In this document: positions 1 through 9,361 of the stretch, one piece after another
Numbering within the stretch: the stretch's first letter is position 1
Layout of the letters: each line of letters starts with the position of its first letter
Assembly (NCBI RefSeq): GCF_025354435.1
Contig: NZ_JANXMU010000001.1
Location: 1 to 36,616 of the forward strand
DNA from: Rhodoferax sp.
GTDB lineage: Bacteria; Pseudomonadota; Gammaproteobacteria; Burkholderiales; Burkholderiaceae_C
Direction of reading: 5' to 3'
DNA: 36,616 nucleotides
The notes under the pieces: model-generated
The model's input: the letters and a program-made list of their open reading frames with translations, nothing else
Told to the model about the DNA's origin: nothing
The model's database searches: none
Program-made: the position numbers and the translations under genes

Positions 1-545
1 GCACCAATGCTGGCCGCGCTGACATTGCCATATTGGGTGGTGAAGTCTTTCGCGTTGTCGCCGACATACTGCAACATGGCCCGCAGGTCTTTCATGTCCA
101 GCAGCAAAAGGGCGTTGTCGTCGGCAATTTTGAACACCAGGTTCAGCACGCCGGCCTGGGTGTCATTCAAGTCCAGCATGCGGCCCAGCAGCAGGGGACC
201 CAGGTCGCTGACGGTGGCGCGCGCCGGGTGGCCCTGTTCGCCGAACACGTCCCACAACGTGGTGGCACATGCTATTGATTCTGGAGCTGACAATGCACGT
301 TCCTGGAGGACTTTCGAGAGTTTTTCCCCAACAACTCCGGCTTGGGAGATGCCCGTGAGGTCGCCCTTCACGTCGGCCATGAACACCGGCACGCCGATTT
401 TGGAGAAATTCTCCGCCAGGGTTTGCAGCGTGACGGTTTTGCCGGTACCAGTCGCCCCGGTGATCAGGCCGTGGCGATTCGCCAACGCCGGGAGCAGCTC
501 GCAGGTGGTGGAGGCGTTTTTGGCGATTAAGATGGGTTCGGCCAT
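1..545 (-). CDS. HerA/YjgR-like DUF853 ATPase (5' part only)
   Basis: Amino-terminal part of a large P-loop ATPase of the DUF853 (E. coli YjgR) family, related to the DNA-pumping helicase HerA; the cellular role of the family is not well defined. The gene starts with ATG at 545 and runs off the left edge, so 181 codons are visible and no stop is seen. The reading shows a Walker A motif GATGTGKT near residue 29, then the family blocks [20 protein letters not shown] and [13 protein letters not shown]. It is divergent from yebC, with about 70 bp between the starts. A patch around positions 268-300 uses rare codons (TCA, CCA, ATA) and resembles the local palindromic repeat, without changing the expected length. 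Family assignment is confident. Confidence 0.88.
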   Translation of the reverse strand, partial: MAEPILIAKNASTTCELLPALANRHGLITGATGTGKTVTLQTLAENFSKIGVPVFMADVKGDLTGISQAGVVGEKLSKVLQERALSAPESIACATTLWDVFGEQGHPARATVSDLGPLLLGRMLDLNDTQAGVLNLVFKIADDNALLLLDMKDLRAMLQYVGDNAKDFTTQYGNVSAASIG

Positions 546-615
546 GGCAAGAGTCCTGACGGGTAAGGGTAAGTAAAATCTGTCCCTAGATTAAATCAAT
601 TGACAAGGAATTTTT

Positions 616-1335
616 GTGGCTGGTCACAGTAAATGGGCGAATATTCAGCACCGCAAGGGCCGCCAGGATGAAAAGCGGGGCAAGATCTGGACCCGCGTGA
701 TCCGCGAGATCATGGTGGCGGCGCGCCTGGGCGGTGGTGACCTGAGCATCAACCCGCGCCTGCGCCTGGCCGTGGAAAAGGCCAAGGCCGCCAATCTGGC
801 CGCTGAGACGGTCAAGCGCAACATCGAAAAAGCCACCGGCACGCTGGAAGGCGTGTCGTATGAGGAAATCCGCTACGAAGGCTACGGCATCGGCGGCGCG
901 GCCATCATCGTGGACACCATGACCGACAACCGGGTGCGTACCGTGGCCGAGGTGCGCCACGCCTTCAGCAAGTACGGTGGCAATATGGGCACCGAAGGCT
1001 CGGTGGCGTTCCAGTTCAAGCACTGCGGACAAATCATCTTTGCCCCGGGCGCCGATGAAGACAAACTCATGGAAGTGGCCCTGGAAGCCGGGGCCGAAGA
1101 CGTGATTACCGACGAGGATGGTGCCATCGAGGTGCTGACCGCCTACACCGACTTTGAAACCGTCAAGCTGGCGCTGGAAACCGCAGGCTTCCAATCGGAC
1201 CTGGCCGAAGTGACCATGCGCGCCGACAACACCATCGACCTCACGGGCGAGGACGCCGAAAAAATGCAAAAACTACTGGATGTGCTCGAAGACCTGGACG
1301 ATGTCCAAGAAGTCTTTCACAACGCTGGCCTATGA
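616..1335 (+). CDS. yebC: YebC/PmpR family protein
   Basis: 239-residue member of the YebC/PmpR family. These proteins were described as DNA-binding regulators, and more recently as factors that relieve ribosome stalling. The amino terminus [18 protein letters not shown] is the family signature, followed by the conserved [18 protein letters not shown] and [12 protein letters not shown] blocks; length is normal. The start is GTG at 616, preceded by AAGGA at 605-609. Its stop overlaps the purD start (ATGA at 1332-1335), so it heads a tightly packed run of genes that continues to rlmH. Confidence 0.95.
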   Translation: MAGHSKWANIQHRKGRQDEKRGKIWTRVIREIMVAARLGGGDLSINPRLRLAVEKAKAANLAAETVKRNIEKATGTLEGVSYEEIRYEGYGIGGAAIIVDTMTDNRVRTVAEVRHAFSKYGGNMGTEGSVAFQFKHCGQIIFAPGADEDKLMEVALEAGAEDVITDEDGAIEVLTAYTDFETVKLALETAGFQSDLAEVTMRADNTIDLTGEDAEKMQKLLDVLEDLDDVQEVFHNAGL

Positions 1336-2624
1336 AAGTCTTAGTCATTGGCGGCGGTGGCCGCGAACATGCACTCGCCTGGAAGCTCAACACCTGCGCC
1401 CGCGTAAGCCAGGTCTATGTGGCCCCCGGCAACGGCGGCACGGCCCTGGACGACCAGCTCATCAACATCCCCATCACCGATGTGCAGGCGCTGCGCAAAT
1501 GGGCCCAGACCGAAGGCATTTCGCTGACCGTGGTCGGCCCCGAAGGCCCGCTGGCCGCCGGTGTGGTGGACGAGTTCCGCAGCCACGGCATGCGGATTTT
1601 TGGTGCCACCAAGGCCGCCGCGCAGTTGGAGAGCTCCAAGGCGTTTTCCAAAGCCTTTATGCAGCGCCACGCCATTCCCACGGCCGAATTTGAAACCTTT
1701 ACTGACCCCGCGGCGGCCCACGCCTATGTGGAGCAAAAGGGCGCACCCATCGTGGTCAAGGCCGATGGCCTGGCGGCGGGCAAAGGCGTGGTGGTGGCGC
1801 AGACGCTGGCCGAGGCCCATGAGGCCATCGACTTCATGCTGCTGGCCAACACCCTGGGCGTGAGCCACAACGAAGGTGGCGCGCGGGTGGTGATTGAAGA
1901 GTTTTTGGCCGGCGAAGAAGCCAGCTTCATTGTCATGTGCGATGGCAAAAACGTGATTCCGCTGGCTACCAGCCAGGACCACAAACGTCTGCTCGATGGT
2001 GACAATGGCCCCAACACCGGCGGCATGGGCGCGTATTCGCCCGCGCCTGTGGTCACGGCCGATGTGCACGCCCGTGCCATGCGCGAGATCATCTTGCCCA
2101 CCATCAAGGGCATGGAAAAAGACGGCATCACCTACACCGGTTTCCTGTACGCCGGGCTGATGATCGATGCCAAGGGCAAGCCCAAGACGCTGGAGTTCAA
2201 CTGCCGCCTGGGCGACCCCGAAACCCAACCGCTGATGATGCGCTTGAAGTCCGACCTGTTCGAGGTCCTGTGGGCAGCCACCGAGCCCGGCGCGCACGGA
2301 AAATTGGACCAGATCAGCCTCGATTGGGATCGCCGCATTGCCCTGGGCGTGGTGCTGGCCGCCCACGGCTACCCGATGACACCGCGCAAGGGAGATGCCA
2401 TCACCGGCCTGCCCAAAAACACCGACGATGCGGTGGTGTTCCACGCGGGTACCGCCAAGCAAGACGATGTCGTGTCCACCTCGGGCGGGCGGGTGCTGTG
2501 CGTGACCGTGCTGGCCGACAACGTCAAGCTGGCCCAGCAGTATGCGTACGAAGTCACCCGTGGCATCCAGTTCGACGGCATGCAGTACCGCCGTGACATT
2601 GGGTTCCGTGCCGTCAAGGCTTGA
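1332..2624 (+). CDS. purD: Phosphoribosylamine-glycine ligase (GAR synthetase)
   Basis: Cytosolic enzyme of purine synthesis that joins glycine to 5-phosphoribosylamine using ATP. At 430 residues it is of normal length. The amino-terminal [14 protein letters not shown] block, the ATP-grasp glycine loop [10 protein letters not shown] (about residue 146) and [15 protein letters not shown] (about residue 288, metal/ATP binding) are all intact. It overlaps yebC by four bases, and its TGA overlaps the proposed TTG start of hemF, so the three genes are probably translationally coupled. Confidence 0.97.
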   Translation: MKVLVIGGGGREHALAWKLNTCARVSQVYVAPGNGGTALDDQLINIPITDVQALRKWAQTEGISLTVVGPEGPLAAGVVDEFRSHGMRIFGATKAAAQLESSKAFSKAFMQRHAIPTAEFETFTDPAAAHAYVEQKGAPIVVKADGLAAGKGVVVAQTLAEAHEAIDFMLLANTLGVSHNEGGARVVIEEFLAGEEASFIVMCDGKNVIPLATSQDHKRLLDGDNGPNTGGMGAYSPAPVVTADVHARAMREIILPTIKGMEKDGITYTGFLYAGLMIDAKGKPKTLEFNCRLGDPETQPLMMRLKSDLFEVLWAATEPGAHGKLDQISLDWDRRIALGVVLAAHGYPMTPRKGDAITGLPKNTDDAVVFHAGTAKQDDVVSTSGGRVLCVTVLADNVKLAQQYAYEVTRGIQFDGMQYRRDIGFRAVKA

Positions 2625-3538
2625 GTTTGCACACGGCTGAGCTGATGCGGGCCTATCTGCTGGGCCTGCAATCTTCCATTACCACCTGCATGGCGGCGCT
2701 GGACGGCGGCAGCTTTTTAAGCGACGCGTGGGAAAAGCCACCGGGCGAAAAACTGCAAGGGCAGGGCATCACCCAGATTCTGGAAAATGGTGCGGTGCTG
2801 GAGCGCGCAGGCTGCGGCTTTTCGCACGTGCTCGGGCCGCAGTTGCCGCCCAGTGCCACCCAGCACCGACCCCAGTTGGCGGGCGCGCCGTTCGAAGCCA
2901 TGGGCGTGTCCCTGGTGTTCCACCCGCGCAACCCGTATGCGCCCACGGTGCACATGAATGTGCGCATGATCGTGGCCACGCCGGAGGGCGGGGAACCCGT
3001 GTGCTGGTTCGGTGGCGGTATGGACCTGACACCCATCTACGGTTTTGAAGAAGATGCGGTGCATTTCCACCGCACCTGCCAGGCTGCTCTGGCCCCGTTT
3101 GGAGACGACAAATACCCGCGCTTCAAGCAGTGGTGCGACGAATATTTCTACCTCAAGCACCGGCAGGAGCCGCGCGGTATTGGCGGTGTATTTTTCGACG
3201 ACTTTTCCGAGCTGGGCACCGAAGCCAGCCTGGCCATGGTGCAGGCGGTGGGTTCTGCGTTTCTGGATGCCTATGTGCCCATTTTGCAGCGCCGCCAGCA
3301 CATGCCGTATGGCGAGCGCGAGCGGGCATTTCAGTTGTACCGGCGTGGGCGCTATGTGGAATTCAATCTGGTGTGGGACCGCGGCACGCACTTTGGCCTG
3401 CAGTCGGGCGGGCGCACCGAATCCATCCTGCTGTCGATGCCGCCGCTGGCCAGTTGGTCGTACCAGCATGCGCCAGAAGCGGGCTCCGCGGAGGAGGCGC
3501 TGACCCGCGAATTTCTGGTGGCTCGCGCATGGGTGTGA
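2621..3538 (+). CDS. hemF: Oxygen-dependent coproporphyrinogen III oxidase
   Basis: Aerobic enzyme of heme synthesis that converts coproporphyrinogen III to protoporphyrinogen IX with O2. Diagnostic blocks are [16 protein letters not shown], a GGVFFDDF segment, and [16 protein letters not shown] with [18 protein letters not shown] near the carboxyl end. With a TTG start at 2621 the protein has 305 residues and overlaps purD; ATG at 2645 (MRAYLLGLQ) is an alternative that removes eight residues. The 3' end overlaps nadD by ten bases. An O2-dependent heme enzyme fits the aerobic terminal oxidase genes at the other end of the window. Confidence 0.96.
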   Translation: MSLHTAELMRAYLLGLQSSITTCMAALDGGSFLSDAWEKPPGEKLQGQGITQILENGAVLERAGCGFSHVLGPQLPPSATQHRPQLAGAPFEAMGVSLVFHPRNPYAPTVHMNVRMIVATPEGGEPVCWFGGGMDLTPIYGFEEDAVHFHRTCQAALAPFGDDKYPRFKQWCDEYFYLKHRQEPRGIGGVFFDDFSELGTEASLAMVQAVGSAFLDAYVPILQRRQHMPYGERERAFQLYRRGRYVEFNLVWDRGTHFGLQSGGRTESILLSMPPLASWSYQHAPEAGSAEEALTREFLVARAWV

Positions 3539-4170
3539 GCCTGCCCGTGCGCCGGATTGGCGTGTTTGGCGGTGCGTTTGATCCGCCGCACCTCATGCAC
3601 GTCGCCCTGGTGCGGACGGCCCTGGCGCAGTTGCAGCTGGACGCGCTGTACGTGTTCCCCACGGGCCACGCCTGGCACAAAAGCCGCACGCTCAGCCCGG
3701 CGGCCGACCGGCTTGCCATGGCCCAGTTGGCCTTTGGCGACATCCCCGGCGTGGTGGTGGATAAGCGCGAGATTGAGCGCAGCGGCCCCACTTACACCAT
3801 CGATACTTTGCACGAACTGCAGGCCGAAAAACCCCAGGCGCAGCTCTATCTGGTGATGGGCGAAGACCAGGCGACACGGCTGCCGACTTGGCATGGTTGG
3901 GAGGAGATCGTGCGGGCAGCTATAATTTGTGTAGCTTCTCGTGCAGATTCAACCAGCGCCAACGGCCCATTTAGTTCCGAATTGGGCTCTGAACCCGTAC
4001 CTGAACATCCATCCGCGGGGTCGTTTCAGGCGTTGCAGGTTCCTCCCATGGAACTCAGCGCCACCGACATCCGCCACCGCGCCGCCACCTCGCAAGGGAT
4101 AGCCCATCTGGTTCCCGAGGGCGTAGCGCGCTATATTGACCACCACCTTCTTTACCGAACCGACCGATGA
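3529..4170 (+). CDS. nadD: Nicotinate-nucleotide adenylyltransferase
   Basis: Transfers AMP from ATP to nicotinate mononucleotide in NAD synthesis. ATG at 3529 gives 213 residues and places the nucleotidyltransferase motif [14 protein letters not shown] at about residue 11. LVMGEDQ and the late SATDIRHR motif (the family's S-x-T-x-I-R) are present. The open frame reaches further upstream inside hemF, but that part is not NadD-like. Codons between about 3918 and 3965 (ATA, ATT, TGT, GTA, GCT, TCT) differ sharply from the flanks. They read as the dispersed repeat GCTAT..GTAGCTTCT, and the protein has an unusually Ser/Pro-rich stretch there and just after, before [12 protein letters not shown]. 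The stop overlaps rsfS (ATGA). Confidence 0.95.
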   Translation: MGVSLPVRRIGVFGGAFDPPHLMHVALVRTALAQLQLDALYVFPTGHAWHKSRTLSPAADRLAMAQLAFGDIPGVVVDKREIERSGPTYTIDTLHELQAEKPQAQLYLVMGEDQATRLPTWHGWEEIVRAAIICVASRADSTSANGPFSSELGSEPVPEHPSAGSFQALQVPPMELSATDIRHRAATSQGIAHLVPEGVARYIDHHLLYRTDR

Positions 4171-4979
4171 CCACTTCTGCCCAAAACGAAACCGTTGCCA
4201 AAAAAGACACCCAAAAACTCCAGCGCGCCATCGTCGATGGTTTGGAGGATGTCAAAGCGGTGGACATCGTCGTATTTGACACCGAAGGCCTGTCGGCCCT
4301 GTTCGAGCGCGTGATCATCGCCTCGGGCACGTCGAACCGCCAAACCAAGGCGCTGGCCGCCAGCGTGCGCGATGCCGTGCGCGAGGCCGGCTTTGCCAAG
4401 CCCCGCATGGAAGGCGAGTCCAACGGCGAATGGATCATTGTGGATTGCGGCCGCGCCGTGGTGCACATCATGCAACCCGCCATCCGCCAGTACTACCACC
4501 TGGAAGAGCTGTGGGGCGAAAAGCCGATCCGCCTCAAGCTGGGTGCCGCCAAGCCGCTGCCTAAGGCCGAAGAAGTCAAACCTGCCAAGCCGGCCAAGAA
4601 GGTGCCCGCCAAAAAGCTGTCACCCGCTGCGGCCAAACGCGCTTCCAAGATTGCCGACCGCGAATACGCCGAAAGCCTGCTGGCGCCCGAGCGTCCCGTC
4701 CTGGAAGTGGCGCCCAAACGCGCTGCCCGCAAGACCGCATTGGCTACGCCCGTGCCTTCCAAGACCTCGACTTCGACCCGTGGACCGGTGAAGACGGCGG
4801 CTAAAACCGCGGCCAAGACGGCTGTGAAAGCACCCGCCAAGACCGCTGCCGTCAAAACCGTGGCCAAGACCGTGGTCATCAAGGCCCCGATCGAGACCGT
4901 GAAGAAAGCCGCTGCCGCCAAGCGTGCTGCACCCAAGACCCCCAAAGCGCCTGCCAAGCGCGCCCCTGGCCGCAAGTAA
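4167..4979 (+). CDS. rsfS: Ribosome silencing factor RsfS with histone-H1-like tail
   Basis: The first ~115 residues are RsfS (Iojap), which binds ribosomal protein uL14 and blocks subunit joining under starvation: KAVDIVVFDTEGLSALFER, IIASGTSNRQTKALA, NGEWIIVDCGRAVVHIM and YYHLEELWG. RsfS usually ends there at about 105-130 residues. This protein runs to 270, and its last ~150 residues are almost entirely Lys, Ala, Pro, Thr and Val, with KTAAK/APAKTA repeats ending in APAKRAPGRK. That tail resembles AlgP/histone H1-like tails and could bind nucleic acid; this is inference. The frame has no break. nadD overlaps upstream, and rlmH begins at the very next base after the stop. Confidence 0.93.
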   Translation: MTTSAQNETVAKKDTQKLQRAIVDGLEDVKAVDIVVFDTEGLSALFERVIIASGTSNRQTKALAASVRDAVREAGFAKPRMEGESNGEWIIVDCGRAVVHIMQPAIRQYYHLEELWGEKPIRLKLGAAKPLPKAEEVKPAKPAKKVPAKKLSPAAAKRASKIADREYAESLLAPERPVLEVAPKRAARKTALATPVPSKTSTSTRGPVKTAAKTAAKTAVKAPAKTAAVKTVAKTVVIKAPIETVKKAAAAKRAAPKTPKAPAKRAPGRK

Positions 4980-5459
4980 ATGAAGTTGGTGATAGTGGCC
5001 GTAGGCCAGCGCATGCCCGACTGGGCACAAACTGCCTACGACGACTACGCCAAACGCTTTCCGCCCGAGCTCAAAGTCGAGCTCAGGGCCGTCAAGACCG
5101 AACCCCGGGGCTCCAAAACCCTGGAGACGATTTATGCGGCCGAGCGTGAACGCATAGAAGCCGCCATCCAGTCCAGTATTGGCCGCAATGCCCGTATCGT
5201 GGCCCTGGATGAACGCGGTACGTCGCTGACAACAAAAGCATTGGCGGTTAAGCTCAATGGCTGGCAGTTGGAGAGCGACGACGTGGCGCTGGTGATTGGC
5301 GGCCCCGATGGGTTGGACCCGGCGTTTCGCCAGGCGGCCCACGAGCGTATCCGCCTGTCAGACCTGACCCTGCCGCATGCGTTTGCCCGCGTGCTGCTGG
5401 TCGAACAGTTGTACCGGGCGTGGTCGGTCAATGCCAACCATCCGTACCACCGCGAATAA
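4980..5459 (+). CDS. rlmH: 23S rRNA (pseudouridine1915-N3)-methyltransferase RlmH
   Basis: SPOUT methyltransferase that methylates pseudouridine 1915 in helix 69 of 23S rRNA on the assembled 70S ribosome. The 159-residue protein has [14 protein letters not shown], the knot loop VIGGPDGLD and the carboxyl-terminal family signature [19 protein letters not shown] followed by NHPYHRE. ATG 4980 directly abuts the rsfS stop. Pairing with rsfS is common and groups two ribosome-acting proteins. Confidence 0.97.
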   Translation: MKLVIVAVGQRMPDWAQTAYDDYAKRFPPELKVELRAVKTEPRGSKTLETIYAAERERIEAAIQSSIGRNARIVALDERGTSLTTKALAVKLNGWQLESDDVALVIGGPDGLDPAFRQAAHERIRLSDLTLPHAFARVLLVEQLYRAWSVNANHPYHRE

Positions 5460-5486
5460 TCAATGCGAATAATTTGAGGCATCGTT

Positions 5487-7355
5487 ATGCTGAGTTGGTT
5501 TGAAAATCTCGTCCACCCTTATACGGACGACACCCCCCAGCCGCCACCGCGCGGCTTTTTTCATTTTGTGTGGGCCTGCACTTTGGGCGTGCGCAAATAC
5601 ATCCTGGCCATGACCTTGCTCACGGCCAGCGTGGGCGTGTTCGAGGCGCTGCTGTTCGCCATGATGGGCCGTGTGGTGGACTGGCTGGGGAAGGTGCAAC
5701 CGGCTTTGCTGTGGACACAAGAGAAGAACAATTTACTGCTCTTGTGCGCGCTGCTGCTGGGAAGTCCGCTATTGATTGCATTGCAAACCCTGTTCAAGCA
5801 CCAGACCCTGGCGGCCAACTTCCCGATGCTGCTGCGCTGGAAGTTCCACCGCCTGATGCTGGGCCAGAGCATGGGCTTTTACCAGGACGAATTTGCCGGG
5901 CGCGTAGCCACCAAGGTGATGCAGACCGCGCTGGCGGTGCGCGATGTGTGCATGATCTTGGGCGATATTCTGGTGTTCGTGACCATCTACTTCGTCACCA
6001 TGGTGGCGGTGGTGGGTAGCTTTGATGCCTGGATGCTGCTGCCTTTTCTGGGCTGGGTGGTGCTGTACGGCTTGGCCATCCGCTACTTTGTGCCGCGCCT
6101 GTCGGGTGTGGCCAAAAAGCAGGCCGATGCCCGCTCGCTGATGACCGGCCGTATCACCGATGCCTACACCAACATCGCTACCGTCAAGCTGTTCTCGCAC
6201 GCCGGGCGCGAGGCCGGGTTTGCCCGTTCGGCGATGCAGGACTTTTTGAAGACCGTGCAGCGCCAGATGCGCCTGGTCAGCGGTTTCGAGGTGGTCAACC
6301 ACATTCTGGGTATCTTGCTGATCCTGTCCACCGCTGGACTGGCGCTGTGGCTGTGGACGCAGGGCCAGGTGGGCGTGGGTGCGGTGGCGGCGGCCACCGC
6401 CATGTCGCTGCGCCTGAACGGCATTTCGCACTGGGTGATGTGGGAAATGGCTTCGCTGTTTGAGCATGTCGGCACGGTGCAGGACGGTCTTAACACCTTG
6501 TCGCGGCCGCAGGCCGTGCAAGACGTGCCCCAGGCCCAGCCGCTGCAAGTGCCCAAGGGCGAGGTACGGTTTGAGAACGTGGACTTTGCCTACGGTGCCA
6601 AGGGGCCCGGGGCCCGCAAGGTGATCGACCAGATGTCGCTGCACATCCGTGCCGGGGAAAAGATTGGGCTGGTGGGACGCTCCGGCGCGGGCAAGTCCAC
6701 CATCGTGAATTTGCTGCTGCGGTTTTACGACCTGGAGCACGGCCGCATTCTGGTCGATGGGCAGGATATTGCGCAGGTCACCCAGGAGAGCCTGCGCGCC
6801 CAAATCGGCATGGTCACCCAAGACACGTCGCTGCTGCACCGTTCGGTGCGTGACAACATTCTTTACGGTCGGCCAGATGCCACCGATGCCCACATGGAGG
6901 CGGCAGCGCGCCGCGCCGAAGCCTTCGACTTCATCCATACCCTGAGCGATCCGAGTGGACGCACTGGTTTTGATGCCCATGTGGGCGAGCGTGGTGTGAA
7001 GCTGTCGGGTGGCCAGCGCCAGCGCATCGCCATTGCCCGGGTGATGCTCAAAGACGCACCCATCCTGCTGCTGGACGAGGCCACCAGCGCCTTGGACTCC
7101 GAGGTCGAAGCGGCCATCCAGTCCAGCCTGTACCGGCTGATGGAAGGCAAAACCGTGGTCGCCATTGCCCACCGCCTGTCCACCATTGCGGCGATGGACC
7201 GGCTGGTGGTGCTGGACAAGGGGCGCATCGTCGAGATGGGTGACCACCGCAGCCTGCTGGCCTCGGGGGGGCTGTATGCGCGGCTGTGGGCGCACCAGAG
7301 CGGTGGGTTTTTGGGTGAAGAAGATGACGAGCCTGCAGGTGTTGCCACGGTGTAA
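5487..7355 (+). CDS. ABC exporter, fused permease and ATPase
   Basis: 622-residue half-transporter of the ABCB/MsbA-like exporter class, acting in the inner membrane as a dimer. Residues 1-340 carry about six hydrophobic membrane spans. The nucleotide-binding domain from about residue 355 contains Walker A GRSGAGKST, signature LSGGQRQR, Walker B ILLLDEATSALDS and the switch His in IAHRLST. The substrate cannot be told from sequence. The start at 5487 lies 27 bp after rlmH and may be co-transcribed with it. A second exporter, MsbA, is encoded at 15753-17525, so this one probably has another cargo. Confidence 0.9.
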   Translation: MLSWFENLVHPYTDDTPQPPPRGFFHFVWACTLGVRKYILAMTLLTASVGVFEALLFAMMGRVVDWLGKVQPALLWTQEKNNLLLLCALLLGSPLLIALQTLFKHQTLAANFPMLLRWKFHRLMLGQSMGFYQDEFAGRVATKVMQTALAVRDVCMILGDILVFVTIYFVTMVAVVGSFDAWMLLPFLGWVVLYGLAIRYFVPRLSGVAKKQADARSLMTGRITDAYTNIATVKLFSHAGREAGFARSAMQDFLKTVQRQMRLVSGFEVVNHILGILLILSTAGLALWLWTQGQVGVGAVAAATAMSLRLNGISHWVMWEMASLFEHVGTVQDGLNTLSRPQAVQDVPQAQPLQVPKGEVRFENVDFAYGAKGPGARKVIDQMSLHIRAGEKIGLVGRSGAGKSTIVNLLLRFYDLEHGRILVDGQDIAQVTQESLRAQIGMVTQDTSLLHRSVRDNILYGRPDATDAHMEAAARRAEAFDFIHTLSDPSGRTGFDAHVGERGVKLSGGQRQRIAIARVMLKDAPILLLDEATSALDSEVEAAIQSSLYRLMEGKTVVAIAHRLSTIAAMDRLVVLDKGRIVEMGDHRSLLASGGLYARLWAHQSGGFLGEEDDEPAGVATV

Positions 7356-7361
7356 GCCCCC

Positions 7362-7384
7362 ATGGTTCAAAAAATTCGAACCAT
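7362..7384. repeat. Inverted repeat after the ABC exporter gene
   Basis: Perfect 7-bp arms ATGGTTC and GAACCAT around a nine-base A/T-rich loop, directly after the exporter stop codon. No T tract follows, so it is a weak terminator candidate or a possible operator for the cytochrome b561 gene that starts at 7475. Confidence 0.45.
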
Positions 7385-7474
7385 TTCGACGAATTGAGTG
7401 AACTTTTTGCCGGGGACAGTTTCTACACTAGCCAACAAGTTAACCCCTGGGTTTCACCGCCCGCTGCACCACTT

Positions 7475-8038
7475 ATGGCCCTGTCCCACTCCGCCTCTGC
7501 CAAACCCGCAAGCTACACCGCTGTCGCCAAGCTCTTGCACTGGGTGTTGGCGCTGGCCTTGGCCAGCATCTTTGGCGTAGGTCTCTACATGGCCGATCTG
7601 CCTTTTTCGCCTTTGCGCCTCAAGCTCTACAACTGGCACAAATGGGCGGGTATCACGATTTTGGCGCTGTCTGCATTGCGTTTACTGTGGCGCTTCACGC
7701 ACCGCTCGCCGCCTTTGCCAGCCGCCATGGCCCAAAGCATGCCCAAGTGGCAGCATTGGGCACACGAGGGCACCCACTATGCAATGTATGCTCTGTTTTT
7801 TATAGTTCCGCTGATCGGCTGGGCTTACAGTTCCGCGTCTGGTTTCCAGATTGTGGTGTTTGGCGTACTGCCTTTGCCCGACCTGCTGTCTGCCAACAAG
7901 GAGCTAGCCGAAACCATCAAGCCTTTGCATGGCCTGGCGGCCTGGGCTCTATGCGCCCTGGTGGTGCTGCATGTGGCGGCTGCCTTCAAGCACCAGTTCA
8001 TCGACCGCGATGGCCTGATCGGCCGCATGCTGCCTTAA
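7475..8038 (+). CDS. Cytochrome b561 family protein
   Basis: Four-helix, di-heme inner-membrane cytochrome that passes electrons between quinol and periplasmic partners. The 187-residue protein has conserved His residues in each helical segment: AVAKLLHWVLALAL, LYNWHKWAGITIL, HWAHEGTHYAMYALF and LHGLAAWALCALVVLHVAAAFKH (the last two spans). ATG 7475 is chosen because the family start lies just before the first helix; the frame is open back to 7394 but that part is not family-like. It is followed by two yceI genes, a frequent arrangement of b561 with periplasmic isoprenoid-binding YceI proteins. Confidence 0.93.
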   Translation: MALSHSASAKPASYTAVAKLLHWVLALALASIFGVGLYMADLPFSPLRLKLYNWHKWAGITILALSALRLLWRFTHRSPPLPAAMAQSMPKWQHWAHEGTHYAMYALFFIVPLIGWAYSSASGFQIVVFGVLPLPDLLSANKELAETIKPLHGLAAWALCALVVLHVAAAFKHQFIDRDGLIGRMLP

Positions 8039-8064
8039 ACCTTCATTTTTTGCGAAAGTCACCT

Positions 8065-8631
8065 ATGTCCTCCTTGTTGAAATTGTCTGTTGCCTTGCTG
8101 TTTTCTGGCGTAGCGGTGGCAGGGTTTGCACAGCAAAAGATCGTACCCGCGCAGAGCGATATCGTGTTTGTGAGCAAGCAAATGGGCGTGCCGGTCGAAG
8201 GGCACTTCAAGAAATTTGATGCCCAGATCAGCTTTGATGCTGCCAAGCTGGACACCAGCAAGGTCAGCTTCACGGTGGACATGGGCAGCGCCACGTTGGG
8301 TGTGCCAGAGACCGATGCCGAGCTGCCCAAACCCACCTGGTTCAGCAGCGTGAAGTTCCCGCAGGCCACGTTTACCTCCACCAGCATCAAGGCGCTGGGC
8401 GGCGGTAAGTTTGACGTGGCCGGCAAGCTCAGCATCAAGGGCCAGGCCCGCGATGTGGTCGTGCCAGTGGCCATGGTGCAAACCGGCCCCATCACGGTGG
8501 CCAGCGGCATGTTGCCGATCAAACGTTTGGCCTTCAAGATTGGAGAGGGCGAGTGGGCCGACACCTCGATGGTGGCCGACGACGTGCAAGTCAAATTCAA
8601 GTTCAGCCTGACCGGTGTAGGCAAGCTTTAA
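8065..8631 (+). CDS. YceI family periplasmic protein (first copy)
   Basis: 188-residue YceI-like lipocalin-fold protein, predicted periplasmic. The signal peptide MSSLLKLSVALLFSGVAVAG ends near FA-QQ. The mature part begins with the typical IVPAQSDIVFVSKQMGVPV and contains GKLSIKGQARDVVVPVAM. YceI proteins bind isoprenoid chains such as quinones, which fits the b561 gene 27 bp upstream. ATG 8065 is the only start that gives a proper signal peptide. It is clearly diverged from the second copy downstream, so this is not a recent duplication. Confidence 0.92.
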   Translation: MSSLLKLSVALLFSGVAVAGFAQQKIVPAQSDIVFVSKQMGVPVEGHFKKFDAQISFDAAKLDTSKVSFTVDMGSATLGVPETDAELPKPTWFSSVKFPQATFTSTSIKALGGGKFDVAGKLSIKGQARDVVVPVAMVQTGPITVASGMLPIKRLAFKIGEGEWADTSMVADDVQVKFKFSLTGVGKL

Positions 8632-8696
8632 GCCTTTTTCCCTTCTGATTTTTCCCTTAACCCTTTCCCCTTACCTTTTCTTTTGAAAGAGAAACC

Positions 8697-9272
8697 ATGC
8701 GCCATACCTTGCTAGTCCTTGCCGCCATTGCCACCCTGGCCGTGGGCACCGCCCAAGCCGAAACCGCCAGCTACGCCATCGATCCCAGCCATACGTTTGT
8801 GACCTTCGAGATCGGCCACATGGGCACCTCGACCAACCGCGGCCGTTTCGACAAGAAAGAAGGCACGGCGCAGCTCGACGTGGCTGGCAAAACCGGCAAA
8901 GTGGACCTGACCATCGACGCGGCTTCGCTGTCCACCGGCACGGCGGCATTCAACAAGCACCTGATGAGCGCCGACTTTTTCAACGTCGAGCAGTTCCCCA
9001 CCATCAAGTTCAGCGCCGACAAGTTCGTGTTCAGCGGCGACAAAGTGTCTGAAATCATCGGCACGCTGACGCTGCTGGGCAAGACCAACCCGGTCACCCT
9101 CAAGGCCAGCAACTTCAACTGCTACCAGAGCCCCATGCTCAAGCGCGAAGTCTGCGGCGGCGACTTTGACACCACCATCCAGCGCAGCCAATGGGGCATG
9201 ACCTGGGGCGCCAACTACGGCTTCCCAGACGCTGTGCACCTGATCGTCCAGGTCGAGGCCGTCAAGCAGTAA
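8697..9272 (+). CDS. YceI family periplasmic protein (second copy)
   Basis: 191-residue YceI protein with signal peptide MRHTLLVLAAIATLAVGTAQA before ETASYAIDPSHTFVTFE, the classical YceI amino-terminal strand. GTLTLLGKTNPVTLKA and a late WGMTWGANYGFPD segment are family features. It is closer to canonical E. coli YceI than its upstream neighbour. The 65-bp gap before it is pyrimidine-rich with repeated CCCTT, then GAAAGAGAAACC before the ATG. The gene is followed by a strong terminator at 9293, closing the b561-YceI-YceI unit. Confidence 0.95.
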   Translation: MRHTLLVLAAIATLAVGTAQAETASYAIDPSHTFVTFEIGHMGTSTNRGRFDKKEGTAQLDVAGKTGKVDLTIDAASLSTGTAAFNKHLMSADFFNVEQFPTIKFSADKFVFSGDKVSEIIGTLTLLGKTNPVTLKASNFNCYQSPMLKREVCGGDFDTTIQRSQWGMTWGANYGFPDAVHLIVQVEAVKQ

Positions 9273-9292
9273 CCTGCGCGTAGCTTCGCCGT

Positions 9293-9332
9293 CAGCCCGC
9301 CCATCGTTGAGATGGGCGGGCTGTTCTCTTTT
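9293..9332 (+). terminator. Rho-independent terminator after yceI
   Basis: Perfect 13-bp stem: CAGCCCGCCCATC (9293-9305), loop GTTGA, GATGGGCGGGCTG (9311-9323), followed by TTCTCTTTT. It ends the cytochrome b561/YceI transcript 20 bases after the last stop. Confidence 0.9.
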
Positions 9333-9361
9333 GGGGGCACGCATGCCCCGATAATTCCGCC

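Noticed and set aside
1341-2462. Long minus-strand open frame opposite purD
   Set aside because: It is antisense to a fully conserved enzyme gene, has His/Gly/Val-rich composition typical of GC-rich shadow frames and no domain.
3130-3528. Upstream extension of nadD inside hemF
   Set aside because: It lies wholly within conserved hemF coding sequence in another frame and has no NadD features.
5769-7370. Long minus-strand open frame opposite the ABC exporter
   Set aside because: Shadow frame of a conserved gene with His/Gln-rich composition and no recognisable domain.
8065-9272. Recent tandem duplication of yceI
   Set aside because: The two proteins differ throughout, including signal peptides and core segments, so they are old paralogues.
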